Shown: positions 10,514 to 21,700 of the stretch, piece after piece | Numbering within the stretch: position 1 is the first letter of the stretch | Layout: each line of letters starts with the position of its first letter | Origin: Clytia hemisphaerica | Lineage: Eukaryota > Cnidaria > Hydrozoa > Leptothecata > Clytiidae | Direction of reading: 5' to 3' | DNA: 64,000 bases | Assembly: GCA_902728285.1 (NCBI GenBank) | Contig: CACVBU010000472.1 | Location: 310,001 to 374,000 of the forward strand | Notes under the pieces: model-generated | What the model was told of the DNA's origin: nothing | The model's input: only the letters and a program-made list of their open reading frames with translations | The model's database searches: none | Translations under genes and position numbers: made by a program

Positions 10514-11801
10514 TAGTCTTTTACCAGCATTTTCTAAAATTTTTGAACGAATAATCTTTAATCAGCTGGAAGGATTTTTTCAAGATAGTTTTTCTGTGTT
10601 TTTGTGCGGTTTTCGATCAAAGCATAGTACACAGCATGCCCTTCTTCGTCTTCTTTCTGAGTGGAAAAAATCTCTTGACAACAGGGGAAAAGTTGGAACC
10701 ATTTTAATCGATTTGTCCAAAGCTTTTGACACTCTAGATCACGACCTACTTATTGCTAAATTATCAGCTTATGGCTTAAATTTTCATAGTTTACGTCTTA
10801 TAAAAAATTATCTTAGCGACAGACATCAAAGGACAAGAATTGAATCTTGTTATAGTGGCTGGCTAGAAATGTCTCTTGGAGTCCCACAAGGTTCTATTCT
10901 TGGCCCTCTTTATTTAACATATTTATTAAACGACCTTTTATTTTTACTTGCAAGCATCTGTAACTTTGCGGATGACAAGACTCTCTTCTCATGTGACCCA
11001 AGCATGGATACCATTCTTTCTAACCTCACGTCTGATCTTGCCATCGTCTTAGAATGGTTTAAAAATAACATGCTTGTGGCAAATCCGAAAAAGTTTCAGA
11101 TGATGCTACTAGGACATAACGTTGATCGATCTATTGAAATAAAGATTGACAATTTTATTATCAAAAACTCTGATTCAGTTAAGCTGCTTGGTATTGTGTT
11201 TGACTCCAAGTTATCCTTTGAATCTCATATTTCTAGTCTTTGCCATTCAGCAAACTACAATGTCATCAGATTCAACAGAATCAGAATGTTAATCAGCTAC
11301 AAACAATCTATTTTATTATTTAATGCTTTTATCATTTCAAAATTTATGTATGCCCCTATTGTTTGGATGTTTTGTATGAAAACACTTTACCTAAAAATTC
11401 AGAAGGTTTTTGAGCGTGGAGCAAAAATTCTCAATTTAATCCCTCCTGAAACAGAGGATGTGCCTTTACGAAATCCCACGACTATTCATGAATTACACCT
11501 TCGCCAATTACTTTCTGAAGTCTTCAAATCTCAGAATCTTGGAAATCCTGTCTTCATGTCATGGCTGTTTCCGTCCCGGAAGATCGAACGTCACCTTCGT
11601 TCCAAAAATCTTCTTTCAGTCCGTAAAAAAGTCTTGACGGTACGCCATGGCTTTAACTCTTTCCCATTTCGAGCTAGTATCTTGTGGAATAAACTTTCGG
11701 ATGACCTTAAGAATTCCAAAGATATTTCCACGTTTAAATCTAGTTTGCTTAAGCTTAAACTTTTAGATCTCTGTACTTGTAATATTTGCAAAATTTACTG
11801 A
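10514..11801 (+). CDS. LINE reverse transcriptase, truncated but open
   Basis: An open frame of about 429 LINE codons ending at TGA 11799-11801 (the frame continues upstream into non-LINE sequence to an ATG at 10449). It carries the RT core: IDLSKAFDTLDHDLL with the first catalytic Asp, GVPQGSILGP, and CNFADDKTLF (FADD, the catalytic Asp pair), then the thumb and a C-terminal end at TCNICKIY. The endonuclease is absent. After GPL the expected LFNIFINDL is replaced by YLTYLLNDL because of a one-base loss and a compensating one-base gain (10909-10933). It is not expected to be mobile. Confidence 0.85.
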
Positions 11802-11900
11802 ACTCTATTTTTTCAATTTTTTTTTTTGTTGTTGGTGTAAATTAGATATTTATCTATGGTAAACTAACTTGAAATAAATGAAACAAATAAATAAAATAAC
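10514..11900 (+). mobile_element. CR1/L2-like LINE, 5'-truncated copy
   Basis: Begins abruptly in the RT core and runs through the RT stop to a short repetitive tail around 11866-11899 (AAATAAATGAAACAAATAAA type), as expected for a 5'-truncated LINE insertion. It is almost identical to 8279-9546 except for one-base indels. Confidence 0.88.
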
Positions 11901-13545
11901 CGCTTTCCGGTTCGCAAAGCAAATCTCAGCGAGTTAATAATTTAATTGACATTGATGTGTACGCAAAAACGATCGTTTCGAACGTTTTCAATGGAATGTT
12001 TACATTCGAAATTCGAATCCCAGACCAGATAAACAAAACAGAAAAAAGATAAAAAACAATTTGATGCGCGCATTATGTACAGTCTGTAGATTTATTTTTG
12101 ACTTTTGCTTTTATAAGATATCTGGTCTGTAAATTTATCAAAACTTTCCCATCAGCTCTTCGGTCATGGCTGTAGTTTTATGAAGCAACAATTTTGTTGG
12201 TGCACACAGAGGATACATCAGGGCACTTAAATTCAATAAATCTAATTTCTCATCTTTTACAAAATCTCCCTGGATTTTGCTTAAAAAAACAGTCATAACT
12301 TTTGACACATCTTTTTAGAAAAAATTTCCGCAAAATTTAAAATAGTTCAATTCTTTGCGGACAGTTTGAAAAAACTTCGAAACAAAAAGGTTAATTACCC
12401 ATTAAAACTTAGCAATTTTTATAAAAGAAGTTTTTGTTAAAAGTGTTAAAGAATCTAAAACATAACTTTCATGTTCAGATACTAAAATCAATTTTCCGAC
12501 TATGGTCAGAGCCCTTAACTATTTAATTTACCATCCTAAACTCGATCAAATCAGGGATATGTAATTGCGGAGCTGGATAACGCACATTTGAAAAAGCCTC
12601 GTTCCATCTCTATACCCTGACATTAAAATTTGATATGAAATTTAACTGTTTTTTGTTACAAACTCGTGAAATTTGGATTTCCTTTTAGCCAATGATACTG
12701 CTTCTGCATTTATCCTTCACGATTAAAAACTTTTAATTATCAGGAGGGTCTGTAAAACATTGACAATTGACAATTAAAAAAAATGAAAAACAGTGTTTTC
12801 GTTGTGAAGTTATAAGAAATTTCTTCTGTAAGATTATAAATAGCACTTTTTCATTTGAAATAACGCGCTACATCGTGGGGTGCCTCACTTTCTAACTAAT
12901 TTTTTCAGATCGGTATGTCTGGTTATGGAAAAAATTTCAATGGTCAATGGAAACAATATTTGTCAAAATATTTACATCCGAAATTTTTAAAGAGGAATCA
13001 TGAAAGCTTCTCAAATTCATAACACACGCTGGTAAAATTAGATTTCATTTACAAGGAAGCTTTTCGGGTATTTTCTGCAAATATTATTTTGATGAAAAGC
13101 GGGAACATCATATCAAAATATAGACGTACTGCATGACTACTTTGTCCGATTTATTTTTCTTATAAAAACAGAACACTCAAGGGGACAGAGATGGATTTCT
13201 ATTATGAACAGTTTACATAAAAAAGGCAAAGAAGCAATCCGCTAAAGAATTCTCGTCCTTCATCCAGCTCCGCTATTACATATCCTGATCAAATCGTTTT
13301 TTACACTTTTTTCTATTATGTTTAGGTGCGAAAAAAAGACTGGGACGGTTTTAGGGTGGTAAAACAGACAAAAATACCCACGCGGCAATTGACAACTACG
13401 GTCGAAAAGGTGTATTTTCCATCGGAGAGGAATGATAGTCGGCCTTTTATGTTTTAAAATCTTCCGGTTGGACCCGCCAAGGTTACAAGGCCTTCCGCTG
13501 AAAAATCCTTGACGCGATCTTTCGCGTAAAATTCCGTAATGTAAA
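11901..13545. other. intergenic stretch downstream of LINE, with an inverted-repeat element
   Basis: No convincing gene. 12543-12578 and 13261-13296 are inverted repeats of about 36 bases (TCAAATCAGGGATATGTAAT at the left). They delimit a roughly 750-bp MITE-like segment. The remainder is AT-rich sequence in which I see no further structure. Confidence 0.5.
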
Positions 13546-14230
13546 CAGTGAACTGTTATCAGATAGAATAATATCTCACTTTGGCTACTTTATCATCTAT
13601 TCAGATTCCCTTTGTTAAAAGTGATTATTGGTCGTAAAAACAGTTTCTCAAAATCTGATGCGTGGATAGAAGTCTCTTTATAAGGGTATGTTTGCACGGT
13701 ATTTTTTCTCAGTTACGAAATTTTTAGTTTTGGAAAACGATTGATATTTACAAATCTATTTTAGCTTACAATCTGGAATTTTAGGAGCTGAAATTTAGTG
13801 ATTCCATCGATTTCAACTTCTAAAATTAAAAAATCAATTTTAGTCTATACGGAAAGAATAACTAATTTAGGTGAAAACTTGACACCCAAATTTCTTTTCT
13901 TAGAAGTGCGTTTTCAAATAGTTTTCAACACTGGTGAATCTATAAAATGAGCTGATTTCAAATATGTAATTTTTATTTGAATTGAGGGGACCGAAGTGCC
14001 CGAAATTTCCAGTTGAAAATAATCAAATTATGTGCATAATTTTTTGAGAATTCAAAAGAATCCAATCAAGCATGAGAAAATATGCAATTAAAATACGATA
14101 AGAACAAAGAAATGACATAATCATTACACACGTGCAATTGAATTCCCATTGCAACTAAGGGACCCCTTACAGACACGCTTCATTTTGAGGAAAAAAGCAT
14201 GAATTCATTCTATCTGATAATAATTCTATG
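13546..14230 (+). mobile_element. 685-bp MITE with 7-bp target duplication (copy A)
   Basis: The ends are CAGTG...CTATG. The 14-base motif TTATCAGATAGAAT occurs near the left end and its reverse complement near the right, giving imperfect terminal inverted repeats. It is flanked by an exact direct duplication ATGTAAA (13539-13545 and 14231-14237). It has no ORF. A second copy in opposite orientation lies at 16054-16737. Confidence 0.88.
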
Positions 14231-14237
14231 ATGTAAA

Positions 14238-15564
14238 CCTTCCACATGTTGAAAATTTTTAGCGTGTGGGATGAATATTTCTGCATCTGGTGCCAGATGA
14301 CCATTCAGCCAATATTAGCGAGTTTATGCATTCGTGTTTTTGATAACGGTGAAGTTACTCAAGCGATTTGGAAAAACTCGCAGATCTGAACCGCAAAATC
14401 GAGGACGCAAACTTGCTATTCCTTAAATTAGCGCCTGATAAAAGCTTTTTTGTTATATTATAAAGATGACAGCTGCAAAGCAAAGCAATCATATTCGAGA
14501 AATAGCAAAAGAAATGGAAAACAAAGAAACAAAATATATTCGCCACTGGGTAAAAGATTTCAGCTGTTTAGTTTTACAGCCCCAAGAGCCATCAAAACTG
14601 CTTGCGAGGTAACCCCATAGGATTGCAAGATTTGGCCCTAACCTGGCCTAGGTACCCTTCAGATTTCATTGCATGGAAAAGAGTTTGTTTGGTTTAAATA
14701 TGTAAAAGTTTGTATTATATTTTTCAGAAAATAAGGCGATAAAAACTGCATTCTAAGCGCATATTTTGAAAGAAGAAAAAAAACTAATGAAAATGAAGAA
14801 ATAAAATAGGAAGTATGCATTAGAAAATAAAAAATAATAATTAATATTTAAAGCTATACAAATATTTATTCTAATACAAAAATTAAGTAATGAAAGAATT
14901 AGAACTACAAAGTTGCATTTTGAAAACAGCAACGTTAATTAGAATTAAAGGAATTAATTAGAAAATCTTTTAAACAGATTCTATATGGAATAATGCTAAA
15001 TGGAATAGTTAAGCTTGTCATAACAACAAAATGATAACAAAGCGACCCTGTCTAAAGGTTGCTACCATATGATTTTAAAGTCGATCTACACCTCGTTATA
15101 CCCAATTGACCTAATTACATATCAAAACAAAAAGCAAACAAAACAAGAAACAAAGGTAAAAAATTGTTTTATACAAATTATTTGTAAAAAAGTAAGTAAC
15201 AGTTCATTTGTTTTCAAAATTACATTTTTTGTTTTAAAAAGTTCTTGTTTTTTTAGTAGGTTGTAACCAATTCCAAAAAGATTATTTTAGCAATGGAGTG
15301 TATTTACTTTGCATTTGCACAATAAATCCATTGAATAGTTGTCCGTCGTCACGTTTATTTAGAATAAATATTAGTTTTCTTTAGAAGCATCAATCTATTG
15401 TTAAACCTCAATTGAAAATCTTAATTTTTTTTTTGATTGTACGTGTACACGAGACGCCAACTTCGCTTCTAGGAATGAGGCTTACAATAAATTCATGCAC
15501 CTTATGAAGTCTAATACTCTTCTGCCAACCAACTTAAACAAAACCACGTGTTTCCACAATAGAA
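14238..15564. other. 3' flank of vinculin (3' UTR and beyond)
   Basis: AT-rich sequence between MITE copy A and the vinculin stop codon. The part next to 15565 is presumably the vinculin 3' UTR. I see no other coding region. Confidence 0.5.
15354..15359 (-). promoter_or_regulatory. candidate poly(A) signal of vinculin
   Basis: The minus strand reads AATAAA about 205 bases past the vinculin stop codon. It is the nearest canonical hexamer I noticed; other sites are possible in this AT-rich flank. Confidence 0.35.
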
Positions 15565-15755
15565 TTAGTACCTTTTATCCAGTTGGTACGAATACAATGC
15601 AGATGTGTCTCTCTTCCACCTTTGAACCTTACCAGCTCCTGTACGGATCTTGATAGACGCGGCTTCACAATCCTTGACTACTGAACGAGCAGATCCCATC
15701 AAGTTTTCAGCACATCCGACCAACATTTCAGTTGCTTCAAAATCAGCTTGTGGAT
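15565..15755 (-). CDS. VCL: vinculin terminal exon (actin-binding tail end)
   Basis: Encodes the last 63 residues (the first one completed by the G from exon 17), starting [20 protein letters not shown] and containing [13 protein letters not shown]. Vertebrate vinculin ends soon after with RWVRKTPWYQ. Here the end reads [18 protein letters not shown] and stops at TAA (15567-15565), so the extreme C-terminal strap is different and about eight residues longer. The exon is bracketed by two opposed MITE copies. Confidence 0.92.
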
Positions 15756-18700
15756 CTGTATAAAAAATGAAAAATTGTTTAGACTCAATTCTTATTGTGT
15801 CAATACTCAAAGACGTTTTTAACTCTCAAATCTAGTTTATTTAGTTATTGGTCAGCCCAAGCTGAGCTTTCAAATCGGCTTTTTCCATTCGCTGCGTCCG
15901 TGTTCAAAAAAGTGTTTCCCCGATTTTTCCGATTCATTCCCGATTTGACTTCGGTTTCTTTTCGGAAAATCGGGATACTGCTCGCGTTAGCTACGCGGAT
16001 AAAAGAAACACATAACTTCATTAAAAGATTTGCGCATAATAATATAAAAGAACCATAGAATTATTATCAGATAGAATGAATTCATGCTTTTTTCCTCAAA
16101 ATGAAGCGTGTCTGTAAGGGGTCCCTTAGTTGCAATGGGAATTCAATTACTCGTGTGCAATGATAATGTCATTTCTTTGTTCTTATCGTATTTTAATTGC
16201 ATATTTTCTCATGCTTGATTGGATTCTTTTGAATTCTCAAAAATTATGCACATAATTTGATTATTTTCAACTGGAAATTTCGGGCACTTCGGTCCCCTCA
16301 ATGCAAATAAGAATTACATATTTGAAATCAGCTCATTTTATATTTTCTTCAGTGTTGAAAACTATTTGAAAACGCACTTCTAAGAAAAGAAATTTGGGTG
16401 TCAAGTTTTCACCTAAATTAGTTATTCTTTCCGTATAGACTAAAATTTATTTTTTAATTTTAGGAGTTTGAATCGATTGAATCACTAAATTTCAGCTCCT
16501 AAAATTCCAGATTGTAAGCTAAAATAGATTTGTAAATATCAATCGTTTTCCAAATCTAAAAGTCTCGTAACTGAGAAAAAATACCGTGCAAACATACCCT
16601 TATAAAGGGATTTCTATCCACGCATCAGATTTTGAAAAACTGTTTTTACGACCAATAATCACTTTAAACAAAGGGAATTTGAATAGATGATGAAGTAGCC
16701 AAAGTGAGATATTATTCTATCTGATAACAGTTCACTGAAAGAACACTATAATTAAAAAGAAGAAAGTGAAAAATGATTTTTTTTGTTTATTTTATATTCA
16801 ATAAATTGAAAGAAGCTATTGCATTGTAAATAAAAAGAGAGTGTAAAAGAAAGTTTTTTATGATTGGTTTTGAGGCTTTCTTGTCTGGAGAATTTTTTTG
16901 TGTAAGAAAGTCAAAGTGTGGCGTAACATAAACTTAGCATCGTCATAACTTTTGATTGAGTAATCAAAACTGGACGGAATTTCCTAAGCAACTCCCTCAA
17001 TATAAAATGCCCTATTCATTCACATTATACTAGGTTCAACACGCCATTTAAATCAATTTGAATCGATTGACTATTCTTTTCAAGTGACTACTAGACAGCT
17101 AACCGTGCCCAGGGGAGGCACTTTGCCAAAGTTAGGTACGGGGACGTGCCGCTTGCCAGGGTTCCTAATTTATGGGCTCTGAAGATATCTGACAGGTTCC
17201 CAAATTAACTAATTTTTAAGATGTGTATCTGACATGGTCGATTTTTAGGGTGGAAAACAGAAAATATTTCAAATTTTCGTCTACTTTTATTTCCAGGGCT
17301 AAAATGGGAAACATTTTCAATTTTTTGTTCTGACAGGGTCCTAATCTTGCCAAAAATTCATATCTGACAGTGTCCACTTTTCAAACTCCAGCGGCACGTC
17401 CCATAAATAAATCAACATAAAAATGCCAAAATGAACAAAAGTGACGAAAGCCGCAGTGACATATTATAAAGCGGCCGCCTCGAATACTTTCTAGGAGAAT
17501 AAAGAACAGGTTTAAGACATTATAACGAAAAGATTTATGTGAAATTCCAAGGATGAAATAGTCTATCACATTTGGACAAATTCAACTTTGTGTTAAACTT
17601 TTTTTTGTCTGAAGTTCAACCAAAATGAGCTTTTCAGCCTCTTTGGCTTTAACATCGAATTAGGTCTCTTGATTGTACTTCCTTCTAATCCTTTTAAGCT
17701 TATTGGGCTGACCTTCCAGCGCAGCTGGTTTATTAAGTCTACAATCAGCGCCGAAATATATTGGCAATTTTGGGTATTTTAACGTTTTTCAGAATTTAAA
17801 GGTCGGGCGAGAATTGCAGTCTCAGTACTTCCGATTTGCTTCGATGGATTTTTCGATTTGGGAGGGGTTAAGTTCCAGGTTAAGTTCCAGGCTAAATTCT
17901 TTAGCTTGGTACATTTTTGAGCTTTTAGATCCTGAGATCACGGAACTGCTAGTAACAGTACGTTGGTGCACGATTTACATACCATTGGCTCCAAACATAG
18001 TAGCTTTGACGGTAGCTAAGATCTTCAATTGAGTTGAAATGGTTGGAATACGATCAATCGTCAAGTTCAAGTCCTAAAAAATAAAATTTCGACAAAAGTT
18101 TCAGTGGCGTTAGTCCTTGGAGGCATTGTTTTTATTGAGGTATAGAGCCAGTACAACTGACACATTACAACTAACTAAATTTCAGTATGTCCCTGAGACA
18201 TTTTTTTGATTTTATGAGTAAATCTTCCACCCGATCAACGGGACCTAATACGATATGTAACAGGACAAATTAGATCTGATACCAGTGTATTATAAAGGTA
18301 TTATTTCCATTTTCATTAAGATATACACCGGGGCAGAATTTATGCTGACACACAACAGAACTAGCAAAGGAATTTTAAGCATTCTTTAGCTTAAAAAAAC
18401 TCATGAATTTTTATTTTGGCATTCATTACTTACATGTTTCATTCGTTTATCAGGACATTGATGACTGATTTCTCTTGCTTTCTTGCTGAATTCGGAACTG
18501 ACTTTTGCGATTTGTTTTGCTGTGTCGATCAACATCTTTTTGGGTTGCGTGAGAAAATATTCTTCATCTCTGTAACAAAAAGAAAGGACCGTTATCAAAA
18601 CCTTTGGACATAATTATTATTATCTCGATAAATAACGACTCTCCTCATAAAGTATTTCCTGACTTGCTATCTTTGTCCTACTTTCCTATATGTTATTAAG

Positions 18701-21700
18701 AAAAGTAATCTAGAAAAACTGAACCATTTGGAATAATCTAATTCATTCTGGTAAAATAAGAATCTACTGACCTTTTCCATGAAGCTTTCTGCAAATCTAA
18801 TTTTCGTAAAACTTGTAAATCTTGTAACAATTCTTGACATTTTTCTGCACTCAACTTTTAAGCTCCAACAGCCCACAGTCATTTTCTGCACTCAACTTTT
18901 AATCTCCAACAGTCCACAGTCGTGTACCCGTTTCGTTTTAATTTTTGTAAAATAAAACCCATATGTCACATTGAGGCAATCGACACTATCAAAAATTACA
19001 CAAAAACAAATCACACGCGCAACCTTTGTTCGACGTGCTTCTAGTCCGTTGTAAATTAATATGTTGCAAATACCGAATTTACCTCTTGGAACCGAAATAT
19101 TTCGCTTTTTAGGACATGAAGAGGAGCTTATAATACACAGTGTGATAACTTTTTAACAGCACAAAAGAGAGTTCAGCTGCTAACAAATCTAACAATTTTT
19201 ACCGAAGAAAAACAATGTGAACTTTTCAGAACATTTGAAAAATGAGAAAGAGGTTACTTACGTGATAAATTTAGACATTTTGGCGAACAAGAGAGCCATT
19301 TGTCGTGCCAATTGGATAAGTTCATTTCCATCTTCCTCCCACTTGTTGGCTTCAACGTGTAGCTGATGAGCAGCAAACTAAAAAGATATGAAAAAATGCA
19401 CTACGTACAGTTACTGCCAAGGAAACATCCCTGTTTTGAAGATAACACACTCGAACACTTACAAATGAAAAAATTGAATCAAAGTTCATTTTCTCCAAAC
19501 AATTAAAACATACATTCTAACAATTTATAAAAAGGTATGCATGAAGAGATTCTTGTATATTTCCATGAACAAATATCACCACTATGGTATTCATGATATG
19601 CAACATTGAAATGTCTTCTGACATTACATCATGGACCCAATACCTGATTGGTTGTAATTGACGTTAAATGAGTGAATACGTCACTTTCAACCAATCAGCT
19701 GTTGGGTTCGCGGAAGACATTGCAATAGTGCATAATCAGTGGCATACTTACTGCCATTCGGTTGTCAGCATCAGGAGCACTTTCGAGCATAGAATGTAAT
19801 TCCCTGGATTCGTCAGCATTGATGATCCCTTCGACAACAGGTGGTGGTGGACGTGCTGGGCCCTCTACACAAGAAAGAGAAAGAACAAATCATTTCTTTA
19901 AAAATATCTTAGCGGTAAATAAATTATCACGGTAATGTGACGAAAAGATCGCTCGTGGAGGAACTTTTTAGCTAAAGAATTTTTTAACGTATTACTTTGA
20001 ATAAACACCCAAACCCTTTCTTTAGAGTGCCACTTAAACACTCCCGTTTATAACAACCATCAAATTAACGCCCCTCTTCCTAACAAAAAAATCTGGGACG
20101 TTCACAGGTTCCTGTTCAAAGGAATTTTAGTAACTTGCTGAATAAAAGAAAATCCTGATTTGACGAAGACTCCCGATTTGACGAAGACTCCCGATTTGAC
20201 GAAGACTCCCGATTTGACGAAGACTCCCGGTTTGACGAAGACTCCCGATTTGGCGGTTGTAAATATACTGTACATACTCGAATATATGGGTAAAAAAGAC
20301 AGACAAGAGCTACTAAAATGCAGTTATTGATGAGTTACCAATGAGAAAACGTCAATTCAAGATTGCTGAACTTAGCCGATAAGAGAAAGGTGAAAATTAT
20401 AAGCTCGAAATACAATTCTCTAAAACACTTACCATCCTGTAATTTGATATCAGAAATATCAGGTACTTCAAAATCAAGTTCTGGTGCGGGTGGTGGTGGT
20501 GGAGGCGGGGTGGGTTCACGTGGTGGTGGCGGCTCTAGGGCGTTGCGAACATCAACGACACGACCGATTAACTAGAGTTTTGAAGGAAATAATTGAAAGT
20601 GAATACAGGGTTCTGATATTACAATGTAGCAAAAATCATTTTTTAAATATTCATTTAAATGGAATCTGACCAATTACCCAGATGATACTTATGTCTAGCA
20701 AAAATAAAGTACTTACACCTTCGCTAGTTTGCTTAAATTCAATTTGAATAGGCTGATGTCTTGGGTTCAACGCGACGTTCTTTGTTGATGCTACCAAAGG
20801 TTTGATGCCTGAAAACGAAATAATTAAATATCTTGAGAAATAGCCACAATATGAAGAGATTACTAGCTGATGAGGAGCAGGATATAAACAGCTTTCTTGG
20901 CCAACTGGGAAGCAAGGCATAAATAACGCAAAGATGATAGCTTTGCTTCTAAGACGAAAAAATGCACAAAAATACATCCTTTCAGTCCAGTCATTTTTTC
21001 CAGGAAAAAGAAGGATTCTGTCCGACTTTTTGTCGATCTTCTAACAATAATCACACCTCTATAAAAAGGTTTTTTTCTACAGACTTACTATCAGAAACAC
21101 CAACGGCGGCAGAAGACACAGCATGTTTGAATTCAGGATCTTCCGAGTTTTCAGCTTCCGCATTGGCCACTTGTGCAACACGATTTCCCATGCGTGCCAT
21201 GTTCCCTCCTTTCGCTACTACAACCTGTGTTTGACAAACATAAGGAGGTGGTCTAAACAGCTGTATTTTATTCCGTGACAAAATATTAAGTAATAAGTCC
21301 AACAATCAGATATTTGCTTAGAATCAGGCATAAATTGACAGATTTGATTGTTAGTTTGAAACTTGGCCTTCAAACTCGTGACATGCGTGGCATGTCCCCA
21401 TCACCTTTTCTGCTCGGACTGTATCTTCGAGATTAGAAAAGAGTTTTGTCACATTTCTTAAAAAGTCATTATGGAATCCTAACTTTTGAAGGAAAATATT
21501 TGGACCTAAAGATATTATAATATGGATTTACAGCTGGGTTTTCTTTCTGAAGTCCGTCAAAAGCAACTTTCTGTTCAGCTCGCATTGCATCTTCAGTGGC
21601 CTTAACGAAATCAGCAGCGTCGGTGGCGGCGTCAACGAGCCCCATCACTTCCTCAGCTTTGTTCTCCCATTTTTGTTTTAACATATCAAAATTAGCTTCG

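Noticed and set aside
9546-10514. Target-site duplication around the foldback element
   Set aside because: The bases next to the two ends (CTCTATT and GCCAATT) do not match.
18574-20432. Looked for a metavinculin-type insert exon in the tail introns
   Set aside because: No additional in-phase exon was seen between the tail exons.
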